From Calliopsis andreniformis (lineage: Eukaryota; Arthropoda; Insecta; Hymenoptera; Andrenidae), in NCBI RefSeq assembly GCF_051401765.1, contig NW_027480596.1:434001-498000 (forward strand): DNA of 64,000 nucleotides, read 5' to 3'. This document shows positions 52,301-63,668 of this stretch, piece by piece. Positions within the stretch are counted from its first letter, which is position 1, and each line of letters opens with the position of its first letter. Below the pieces are notes generated by a model. That model was not told where the DNA came from and searched no databases. It saw only the letters and a program-made list of their open reading frames with translations. The position numbers and the translations under genes were made by a program.

Positions 52301-54950
52301 GTCCTCAATCCTCAATCCTCAATCTTCAATCCTCAATACTCAATCTTCAATCCTCAATCCTCAATCCTCAATCCTCGATCCTCAATCCTCAAACCTCAGT
52401 CCTCAATCCTCAATATTCAATCATCAATACTCAATCTTCAATCCTCAATCCTCAATCCTCAATCCTCAATCCCCAATCCTCAATATTCAGCACACAACCC
52501 TCAGCCAACAATCCTCAATACTCAACCATCAATCCTCAATTCTCAATACTCAATAGAATATCCTGAATTCGCATGGTTCGATGCTCAATCCACAATATTC
52601 AATAATCAAATCTCAATCCTCAATCTTCAACCCTCAATACTCAATTTCAATCCTCAATCCTCAATCTTCAATCCTCAATCCTCAATTGTCAATCCTCAAT
52701 CCTCAATCCTCAACCTTCAATCCTCAATACTCAACCTTCAATCCTCAATCCTCAATCCTCAATCCTCAATCCTCAATCCTCAATCCTCAATCTTCAATCC
52801 TCAATCCTCAATACTCAATCTGCAATCCTCAATCCTCAATCCTCAATCCTCAATGCTCATTCTTCAATCCTCAATACCCAATCCTCAATCTTCAAACCTC
52901 AATCCTCAATCCTCAATTCTCAATCCTCAATCCTCAATCCTCAGACCTCAAACGTCAATATTCAACCCTCAGTTCTCGTCCTCAATCCACAACACTCAAT
53001 CCTCAATCCTCAATCTTCAATCATCAATATTCAATCCTCAATCTTCAATCCTCAATACTCAATCTTCAATCCCCAATCCTCAATTCTCAATCCTCAAGCC
53101 TCAATGTTCAATCGTCAATTCTCAATCTCCAATACTAGATCCTCAATCCCCAATCTTCAATCCTTAATACTCAATCTTCAATCCTCAATCCCCAGTCATC
53201 AATCTTCAATCCTCAATGCTCAATCCTCAATCCTCAATCCTCAGTCCTCAATTCACAATCCTCAATCCTCAAACCTCATTCTTCAACCGTCAGTCCTCGT
53301 CCTCAATCCTCAAACCTCAATCCTCTATCCTCAATATTCAATCATCAATACTCAATATTCAATCCTCAATGCTCTATCCTCAATCCTCAATCCTCAATCC
53401 TTAATATTCAAGACACAACCCTCAGCCATCAATCCTCAATACTCAACCATCAATCCTCAATTCTCAATACTCAATACAATATTCTGAATACTCATGGTTC
53501 AATACTCAAACCACAATATTCAATAATCAAGTCTCAATCCTCAATCATCAATCCTCAATACTCAATTTCAATCCTCAATCCTCAATTCTCAATCCCCAAT
53601 CCTCGATCCTCAATCATCAATCCTCAATCCTCAATCCTCAGGCATCAATACTCAATCTTCAATGCACAATCCTCAATCCTCAATCTTCAATCTTCATTCC
53701 CCAACCCTCAATCCTCATCCCTCAAACCTCAATCCTCAACCCTCAGTCCTCATACTCAATTCTCAATTCTCAATCCTCAATCCTGAATCCTCAATCTTCA
53801 ATCCTCAATAATCAATCTCCAATCCTGAATCCTCAATCCTCGATCCTCAGTCCTCAGGCATCAATACTCAATCTTCAATACTCAATCCTCAATCCTCAAT
53901 CCTCAATCCTCAATCCTCAATCCTCAACCCTCAATCCTCATTCCTCAAACCTCAGTCCTCAACCCTCACTCCTCATCCTCAATTCTCAACCCTCAATCCT
54001 CAATCCTCAATCCTCAATCTTCAATCCTCAATAATCAATCACCAATCCGGGATCCTCAATCCCCAATCTTCAATACTTAATACTCAATCTTCAATCCTCA
54101 ATCCCCAGTCATCAATCTTCAATCCTCAATGCTCAATCCTCAATCCTCAATCCTCAGTCTTCAATCCACAATCCTCAACCCTCAAAACTCAATCTTCAAC
54201 CGTCAGTCCTCGTCCTCAATCCTCAAACCTCAATCCTCAATCCTCAATATTCAATCATCAATACTCAATCTTCAATCCTCAATGCTTTATCCTCAATCCT
54301 CAACCCTCAATCCTCACTATTCAAGACACAACCCTCAGCCATCAATCCTCAATGCTCAACCATCAATCCTCAATTCTCAATACTCAATACAATATTCTGA
54401 ATACTCATGGTTCAATACTCAATCCACAATATTCAATAATCAAGTCTCAATCCTCAACCTTCAATCCTCAATACTCAATTTCAATCCTCAATCCTCAATC
54501 CTCAATCCTCAATTCGCAATCCTCAATCTTCAACCCTCAATACTCAATCTTCAATTCTCAATCTTCAATCCTCAATACTCAATCCTCAATCCTCAACCTT
54601 CAATGCTCAGTACTCAATCTTCAATCCTCAATCCTCAATCCTCAATCCTCTATCCTCAATCTTCTATCCTCAATCCTCAAACCTCAATCTTCAATCCTCA
54701 ATACTCAATCTGCAATCCTCAATCCTCAAACCTCAATCCTCAGTCCTCATACTTCAATCCTCAATACACAATCCACAATCTTCAATCCTCAATCCTCAAT
54801 CCTCAATTCTCAACCCTCAATCCTTAATCCCCAGACCTCAAACATCAATATTCAACCCTCAGTCCTCGTCCTCAATCCACAACACTCAATCCTCAGTCCT
54901 CAATCTTCAATCATCAATAATCAATCTTCAATCCTCAATCAACAATCCTC
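52294..54950. repeat. Duplicated block B-iv, copy 2 (partner 25,850-28,506)
   Basis: Counterpart of 25,850-28,506 at +26,444 bp with no net indel over about 2.6 kb. It carries the single CCGGGATCC of the block near 54,046, against CTAGATCC in the partner; the change removes the TAG of the three-frame stop cluster here. Confidence 0.87.
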
Positions 54951-55249
54951 AATCCTCGATCCTCAATCCTCAGTCATAAATCCTCAACCTTCAACACTCA
55001 ATCGTCAATCCTCAGTCCTCAATCCTCAATCCTCAATCCTCGTTCCTCAAACCTCAATCCTCATCCCTCAGTCCACATCCTCAATTCTCAATTCTCAATC
55101 CTCAATCCTCAATCCTCAATTTTCAATCCCCAAAAATCAATCTCGAATCCTAGATCCTCAATCCCCAATCCTCAGTCCTTAATCCTCAATATTCGATGCT
55201 CAATCGCCAGTCCTCAATCTTCAATCCTCTATGCTCAATCGTCAATCCT

Positions 55250-57010
55250 CAAGCCTCAGTCCTCAATCGTCAATCCTCAATCCTCAATCCTCAATCCTCA
55301 AACCTCAATCCTCAACCGTCAGTCCTCGTCCTCAATCCTCAACCCTCAATCATCAATCCTCAACCTTCAATCATCAATACTCAACCTTCAATCCTCAATA
55401 CTCAATCCTCAATCGTCAATCCTCAATCCCCAATCCTCAATCTTCAATGCTCAATCCTCAATCCTCAATCCTCAATCCTCAATCCTCAATCTTCAATAAT
55501 CAATACCCAATCTTCAATCCTCAATCCTCAATCCTCAATCCTCAATCCTCAATCCTCAATCCTGAATCCTCAATCTTCAATCCACAATACTCAATCTGCA
55601 ATCCTCAATCCTCAATCCTCAGTGATCAATACTCAATCTTCAATCCTCAATCCTCAATCCTCAATCCTCAATCCTCAATCCTCAATCCTCAATCCCCAAT
55701 GCTCATTTCTCAACCCACAATCCTCAATCCTCAATCCTCAATCCTCAATCCTCAATCCTCAATCCTCAATCTTCAATCCTCAATCCTCAATCCTCAATAC
55801 TCAATCTGCAATCCTCAATCCTCAATCCTCAATCCTCAATCCTCATTCTTCTATCCTCAATACCCAATCCTCAATCTTCAATCCCCAATCCTCAATCCTC
55901 AATTCTCAATCCTCAATCCTCAATCCTCAGACCTCAAACATCAATATTCAACCCTCAGTCCTCGTCCTCTATCCACAACCTTCAATCCTCAACCCTCAAT
56001 CTTCAATCATCAATATTCAACCTTCAATCCTCAATCCTCAATCCTCAATCCTCAATCCTCAATCCTCAATCCTGATTCCTCAATCCTCAATCTTCAATCC
56101 TCAATACTCAATCTTCAATCCCCAATCCTCAATTCTTAATCCTCAAGCCTCAATGTTCAATCCTCAATACTCAATCTCCAATCCTAGATCCTCAATCCCC
56201 AGTCTTCAATCCTTAATCCTCAATCTTCAATCCTCAATCCCCAGTCATCAATCTTCAATCCTCAATGCTCAATCCTCAATCCTCAAACCTCATTCTTCAA
56301 CCGTCAGTCCTCGTCCTCAATCCTCAAACCTCAATCCTCAATCCTCAATATTCAATCATCAATACTCAATATTCAATCCTCAATGCTCTATCTTCAATCC
56401 TCAATCCTCAATCCTCAATATTCAAGACACAACCCTCAGCCATCAATCCTCAATACTCAACCATCAATCCTCAATTCTCAATACTCAATACAATATTCTG
56501 AATACTCATGGTTCAATACTCAAACCACAATATTCAATAATCAAGTCTCAATCCTCAATCATCAATCCTCAATACTCAATTTCAATCCTCAATCCTCAAT
56601 TCTCAATCCCCAATCCTCGATCCTCAATCATCAATCCTCAATCCTCAAGCCTCAGTCCTCAATCCTCAATCCTCAATCCTCAATCCTCAAACCTCAATCC
56701 TCAACCGTCAGTCCTCGTCCTCAATCCTCAGCCCTCAATCATCAATCCTCAACCTTCAATCATCAATACTCAACCTTCAATCCTCAATACTCAATCCTCA
56801 ATCGTCAATCCTCAATCCCCAATCCTCAATCTTCAATGCTCAATCCTCAATCCTCAATCCTCAATCCTCAATCCTCAATCTTCAATAATCAATACCCAGT
56901 CTTCAGTCCTCAATCCTCAATCCTCAATCCTCAATCCTCAATCCTCAATCCTCAATCCTGAATCCTCAATCTTCAATCCACAATACTCAATCTGCAATCC
57001 TCAATCCTCA
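55250..57010. repeat. 1,389-bp tandem pair at the 3' end of the main B domain
   Basis: About 55,250-55,620 matches about 56,640-57,010 at +1,389 bp, anchored on CAACCTTCAA at 55,361 and 56,750 and on the shared CAGTGATCAATAC near 55,620/57,016. Between the copies lies typical family B sequence, including a module near 56,490. Unusual local phrases are CCAAAAATCAATCTCG near 55,129 and GATTCCTCAATCC near 56,074. Confidence 0.82.
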
Positions 57011-57179
57011 ATCCTCAGTGATCAATACTCAATCTTCAATACTCAATTCTCAATCCTCAATCCTCAATCCTCAATCCTCGTTCCTCTAACCTCAATCCTC
57101 AACCCTCAGTCCTCATCCTCAATTCTCAATCCACAATCCTCAAACCTCACTCTTCAATCCTCAATACTCAACCCTCAAT

Positions 57180-60100
57180 CCTCAATACTCAACCATCAAT
57201 CCTCAACTCTCAATACTCAATAGAATATCCTGAATTGTCAGTATTCAATACTCAAACCTCAATCCTCAACACTCAGCCCTCATCCTCCATGCTCAATCCT
57301 CAATCCTCAAACCTCAATCTTCAATCCTCAATACTCAATCTTCGATTCGCAATTCTCAATCCTCAATCCTCAGTCCCCAATCCTCAATCTTCAATCCTCA
57401 ATCCTCAATCCTCAATCCTCAATCATGAGTCATGAATACTCAATCTTCATAACTCAATCCTCAATCCTCAATCCTCAATCCTCAATCCTCAATCCTCAAT
57501 CCTCATTCTTCAAACCTCAATCCTCAACCCTCAGTCCTCATCCTCAATTCTCAATTCTCAATCCTCAATCCTCAATCCTAAATCTTCAATCCTGAATAAT
57601 CAATCTCCAATCCTAGATACTCAATCCCCAATCCTAAATCCTTAATCCTCAATCTTCAATCCTCAATCCCCACTCCTCAATCTTCAATCCTCAATGCTCA
57701 ATCCTCAATCCTCAATCCTCAATCCTCAGTCCTCAATCCTCAATCATCGAACCTCAAACCTCAATACTCAATACTCAATCCTCAGAGCTCAATACACAAC
57801 CATCAATCCTCTATTCTCAATGCTCAATAGAATATCCTGAATTCTCAGAATTCAATACTCAAACCTCAATCCTCAACCCTCAGCCCTCATCCTCCAGCCT
57901 CAATCCTCAATCCTCAAACCTCAATCTTCAATCCTCAATACTCAATCTTCGATTCGCAATTCTCAATCCTCAATCCTCAGTCCCCAATCCTCAATCTTCA
58001 ATCCTCAATCCTCAATCCTCAATCCTCAATCCTCAATCCACAATCATCAATACTCAATCTTCAATCATCAGTCCTCAATCCTCAATCCTCAATCCTCAAT
58101 CATAAGTCATGAATACTCAATCTTCATAACACAATCCTCAATCCTCAACCCTCAATCCTCATTCTTCAAACCTCAATGCTCAACCCTTAGTCCTCATCCT
58201 CAATTCTCAATTCTCAATCCTCAATCCTCAATCTTCAATCCTCAATACTCAATAATCAATCCTCAAACCTCAATCTTCAATCCTCAATACTCAATCCTCA
58301 ATTCTCAATACTCAACCATCAATCCTCAATTCTCAATACTCAATAGAATATCCTGAATTCTCAGTATTCAATACTCAAATCTCAATCCTCAACCCTCAGC
58401 CCTCATCCTCCATCCTCAATCCTCAGTCCTCAATCCTCAATCTTCAATCCTCAATACTCAATCCTCAATCCTCAGTCCTCAATCCTCAATCCTCAATCCT
58501 CAGTCATCAATCTTCAATCCTCAATCCTCAATCCTCAATCCTCAATCCTCAGTCATCAATCCTCAATCTTCAATACTCAATCGTCAATCCGCAGTCCTCA
58601 ATCCTCAATCCTCAGTCCTCGTTCCCCAAACATCAATCCTCAACCCTCAGCCATCATCCTCAATCCTCAATCCTCGTTCCTTAATCCTCAATACTCAGTC
58701 CTCAATCCTCAATAGTCAATCTCCAATCCTAGATCCTCAATCCCCAATCCTCAATCCTTAATCCTCAATCTTCAATCCTCAATCCTCAATTCTCAATCCT
58801 CAATACTCAATCCTCAATCCTCAATCCTCAATCCCCAATCCTCAATCTTCAATCCTCAATACTCAATCCTCAATCCTCAGTCCTCAATCCTCAATCCTCA
58901 ATCCTCAGTCATCAATCTTCAATCCTCAATCCTCAATCCTCAATCCTCAATCCTCAGTCATCAATCCTCAATCTTCAATACTCAATCGTCAATCCGCAGT
59001 CCTCAATCCTCAATCCTCAGTCCTCGTTCCCCAAACATCAATCCTCAACCCTCAGCCATCATCCTCAATCCTCAATCCTCGTTCCTTAATCCTCAATACT
59101 CAGTCCTCAATCCTCAATAGTCAATCTCCAATCCTAGATCCTCAATCCCCAATCCTCAATCCTTAATCCTCAATCTTCAATCCTCAATCCTCAATTCTCA
59201 ATCCTCAATACTCAATCCTCAATCCTCAATCCTCAATCCCCAATCCTCAATCTTCAATCCTCAATCCGCAATCCTCAAGTCTCAATCCTCAATCCTCAAT
59301 CTTCAATCCTGAATACTCAATCTTCAATCCTCAATACTCAATCTTCAATCCTCAAACCTCAATCCACAATCCACAATCCTCAATCCTCAATCATCAACCT
59401 TCAATCCTCAATACTCAATCTTCAATCCTCAATACCCAATCCTCAATACTCAATCCTCAATCCTCAGTCATCAATCCTCAATCCTCAATACTCAATCGTC
59501 AATCCTCAGTCCTGAATTCTCAATCCTCAATCCTCGTTCCTCAATCCTCAATCCTCAATCCTCAATCCTCAGTCCTCGATTCTCAATCCTCAATCCTCGT
59601 TCCTCAAACCTCAATCCTCAACCCTCAGTCCTCATCCTCAATTCTCAATCCTCAATCCTCAAACCTCAATCTTCAATCCTCAATACTCAATACTCAATCC
59701 TCAATCCTCAATACGTAACCATCAATCCTCAATTCTCAATACTCAATAGAATATCCTGAATTCTCAGTATTCAATACTCAAACCTCTATCCTCAACCCTC
59801 AGCCCTCATCCTCCATCCTCAATCCTCAATCCTCAAACCTCAATCTTCAATCCTCAATACTCAATCTTCGATTCTCAATTCTCAATCCTCAATCCTCAAT
59901 CCCCAATCCTCAATCTTCAATCCTCAATCCTCAATCCTCAATCCTCAATCCTCAATCCTCAATCATCAGTCATGAATACTCAATCTTCATAACTCAATCC
60001 TCAATGCTCAATCCTCAATCCTCAATCCTCAATCCTCAATCCTCATTCTTCAAACCTCAATCCTCAACCCTCAGTCCTCATCCTCAATTCTCAATTCTCA

Positions 60101-61340
60101 ATCCTCAATCCTCAATCCTCAATCTTCAATCCTCAATCCTCACTACCCAATCTGCAATCCTCAGAACTCAACCCTCAACCCTCAATCCTCATTCTTCAAT
60201 CCTCAATACCCAATCCTCAATCTTCAACCCTCAGTCCTCAATCCTCAATTCTCAATCCTCAATCCTCAGTCCTCAGTCCTCAAACCTCAATCCTCAACAC
60301 TCAGCCATCATCCTCAATCCTCAATCCTCAATCCTCAATCCTCAATCCTCAATCCTCAATCCTCAGTCATCAATCTTCAATACTCAATACTCAATCGTAA
60401 ATACTCAATCGTCAATCCTCAGTCCTCAATTCTCAATCCTCAATCCTCGTTCCTCAAACCTCAATCCTCAACCCTCAGTCCTCATCCTCAATTCTCAATC
60501 CTCAATCCTCAAACCTCAATCCTCAATCCTCAATACTCAATCCTCAATCCTCAATACTCAACCATCAATCCTCAATTCTCAATACTCAATAGAATATCCT
60601 GAATTCTCAGTATTCAATGCTCAAACCTCAATCCTCAACCCTCAGCCCTCATCCTCCATCCTCAATCCTCAATCCTCAAACCTCAATCTTCAATCCTCAA
60701 TACTCAATCCTCAATCCTCAATCCCCAATCCTCAACCTTCAATCCTCAATCCTCAATTCTCAATCCTCAACCCTCAATACTCAATCCTCAATTCTCAGTC
60801 CTCAAACCTCAATCCTGAATCCACAATCCTCAATCTGCAATCCTCAATCATCAGTCCTCAATTCTCAATCCTCAATCCTCAATCCACAATCCTCAATCTT
60901 CAATCCTCAATCCTCAATCCTCAAACCTCAATCCTCAATCTTCAATCCTCAATACTCAATCTTCAATCCCCAATCCTCAATTCTCAATCCTCAATCCTCA
61001 ATCTTCAATCCTCAATACTCAATCTTCTATCCCCAATCCTCAATTCTCAATCCTCAAGCCTCAATGTTCAATCCTCAATACTCAATCTTCAATCCCCAAT
61101 CCTCAAACCTCAATCCTCAATCCTCATTCTTCAATCCTCAATACCCAATCCTCAATCTTCAATCCTCAATCCTCAACTCTCAATACTCAATCCTCAATCC
61201 TCAGACCTCACACATCAATACTCAACCCTCAGTCCTCGTCCTCAATCCACAACCCTCAATCCTCAATCCTCAATCATCAATCATCAATATTCAATATTCA
61301 GTCCTCAATCCTCAATCCTCAATCCTCAATCCTCAATCCT
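57180..61340. repeat. Family A domain, 3' copy
   Basis: EcoRI-type modules begin at 57,221 (GAATTG, site lost), 57,828 (followed by CAGAATTC), 58,344, 59,747 and 60,590. The domain is a mosaic of 5' blocks: 57,180-57,600 matches 5,340-5,760 (+51,844), 57,600-58,140 matches 9,852-10,390 (+47,748), 58,100-58,500 matches 1,221-1,621 (+56,879), 59,270-60,500 matches 2,334-3,560 (+56,936) and 60,500-60,690 matches 6,470-6,660 (+54,028). From about 60,700 it grades into family B phrases. Confidence 0.85.
58455..59270. repeat. 405-bp tandem pair
   Basis: GTTCCCCAAACATC occurs at 58,621 and 59,026, 405 bp apart (58 heptamers minus one base), together with the shared CTCGTTCCTTAATCC and CAATAGTCAATCTCC. 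The corresponding 5' locus (about 2,030-2,330) has a single copy, so this duplication arose after the 5' and 3' domains separated, or was lost from the 5' one. Confidence 0.85.
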
Positions 61341-63668
61341 CAATGTTCAATCCGAAATACCCAATCCTCAATCTTCAATCCTCAATCCTCAATCCTCAAT
61401 CCTCAACCCTCAATACTCAATCCTCAATTCTCAGTCCTCAAACCTCAATCCTGAATCCACAATCCTCAATCTTCAATCCTCAATCATCAGTCCTCAATAC
61501 TCAATCTTCAATCCTCAATAATCAATCTCCCATCCTAGATCCTCAATCCCCAACCTTCAATCCTTAATACTCAATCTTCAATCCTCAATCCCCAGTCATC
61601 AATCTTCAATCCTCAATTCTCAATCCTCAATCCTCAATCCTCAGTCCTCAATCCACAATCCTCAATCCTCAAACCTCAATCCTCAACCGTCAGTCCTCGT
61701 CCTCAATCCTCAATGTTCAATCCGAAATACCCAATCTTCAATCTTCAATCCTCAATCCTCAATACTCAATCCTCAATCCTCAATCCTCAATCCTCAATCC
61801 TCATTCCTCAATCCTCAATCTTCAATCCTCAATACTCAATCTTCAATCCCCAATCCTCAATTCTCAATCCTCAAGCCTCAATGTTCAATCCTCAATACTC
61901 AATCTCCAATCCTAGATCCTCAATCCCCAATCCTCAATCCTTAATACTCAATCTTCAATCCTCAATCCCCGGTCATCAATCTTCAATCCTCAATGCTCAA
62001 TCCTCGATCCTCAATCCTCAGTCCTCAATTCACAATCCTCAATCCTCAAACCTCATTCTTCAACCGTCAGTCCTCGTCCTCAATCCTCAAACCTCAATCC
62101 TCAATCCTCAATATTCCATCATCAATACTCAATATTCAATCCTCAATGCTCTATCTTCAATCCTCAATCCTCAATCCTCAATATTCAAGACACAACCCTC
62201 AGCCATCAATCCTCAATACTCAACCATCAATCCTCAATTCTCAATACTCAATACAATATTCTGAATACTCATGGTTCAATACTCAAACCACAATATTCAA
62301 TAATCAAGTCTCAATCCTCAATCCCCAATCCTCAATATTCAACACACAACCCTCAGCCAACATTCCTCAATACTCAACCATCAATCCTCAATTCTCAATA
62401 CTCAGTAGAATATCCTGAATCCGCATGGTTCGGTACTCAAACCACAATATTCAATAATCAAATAGCAATCCTCAATCTTCAATCCTCAATACTCAATTAC
62501 AATCCTCAATCCTCAATCTTCAATCGTCAATCCTCAATTATCAATCCTCAATCCTCAATCCTCAACCTTCAATCCTCATTACTCAATATTCAATCCTCAA
62601 TCCTCAATCCTCAATCCTCAATCCACAATCCTCAATCCTCAATCCTCAATCCTCAATCCTCAATCCTCAATACTCAATCTGCAATCCTCAATACTCAATC
62701 CTCAATCCTCAATCTTCAATCATCAATATTCAATCTTCAATCCCCAACACTCAATCCTCAATCCTCAATCCTCAATCCTCAACCTTCAATCCTCAATACT
62801 CAATATTCAATCCTCAATTCTCAATCCTCAATCCTCAATCCACAATCCTCAATCCTCAATCCTCAATCCTCAATCCTCAATACTCAATCTGCAATCCTCA
62901 ATACTCAATCCTCAATCCTCAATCCTCAATCTTCAATCATCAATATTCAATCTTCAATACCCAACCCTCAATCCTCAATCCTCAATCCTCAATCCTCAAT
63001 CTTCAATCCTCAATCCTCAATCCTCAACCCTCAATCCTCATTCCTCAAACCTCAGTCCTGAACCCTCAATTCTCAATTCTCAATCCTCAATCCTCAATCC
63101 TCAATCTTCAATCGTCAATAATCAATCTCCAATCCTAGATCCTCAATCCCCAATCTTCAATCCTTAATACTCAATCTTCAATCCTCAATCCCCAGTCATC
63201 AATCTTCAAACCTCAATGCTCAATCCTCAATCTTCAATCCTCAGTCTTCAATCCACAATCCTCAATCCTCAAACCTCAATCTTCAACCGTCAGTCCTCGT
63301 CCTCAATCCTCAAACCTCAATCCTCAATCCTCAATATTCAATCGTCAATACTCAATCTTCAATCCCCAATGCTCTATCCTCAATCCTCAATCCTCAATCC
63401 TCAATATTCAAGACACAACCCTCAGCCATCAATCCTCAATACTCAACCATCAATCCTCAATTCTCGATACTCAATACAATATTCTGAATACTCATGGTTC
63501 AATACTCAATCCACAATATTCAATAATCAAGTCTCAATCCTCAATCTTCAATCCTCAATACTCAATTTCAATCCTCAATCCTCAATACTCAATCCCCAAT
63601 ACTCAATCCTCAATCGTCAATCCTCAATCCCCAATCGTCAATCTTCAATCCTCAACCTCAATCCTCAG
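61340..63668. repeat. Family B domain, 3' copy (partner of 13,870-15,983)
   Basis: Begins with CAATGTTCAATCCGAAATAC (ATG at 61,343; 5' counterpart 13,877, shift 47,466), a unit repeated again at 61,713. From 61,847 it follows 14,150 onward at +47,697, then +47,684 bp. It contains the 217-bp pair (62,561 and 62,778), modules near 62,265, 62,407 and 63,480, and a CCCCAATGCTC variant near 63,364. It ends at 63,668. Confidence 0.86.

Larger units (their letters stand above)
13870..57180. repeat. Family B domain, main block (TCATGGTTC-module dialect)
   Basis: This domain is defined by about 40 copies of a module with ATATTCTGAATACTCATGG followed by TTCAATACTCAA, then ACAATATTCAATAATCAA and TCTCAATCC. 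It usually follows a CAATGCTCTATCC unit and a TTCAAGACACAACCCTCAG run. Minor versions read GAATATCCTGAATTCGCATGG (near 26,115, 29,490, 34,340, 44,830 and 52,560) or GAATCCGCATGGTTCGG (near 14,715). Almost the whole domain is covered by overlapping segmental duplications, listed separately. Typical B phrases are CCGTCAGTCCTCGTCCTC, CAGTCATCAATCTTC and CAAGCCTCAATGTTCAATCC. Confidence 0.87.

Noticed and set aside
54040..54060. CCGGGATCC near 54,047 as a CENP-B box-like site
   Set aside because: It is a single occurrence replacing CTAGATCC and does not fit the CENP-B core pattern. No recurrent match was seen elsewhere.
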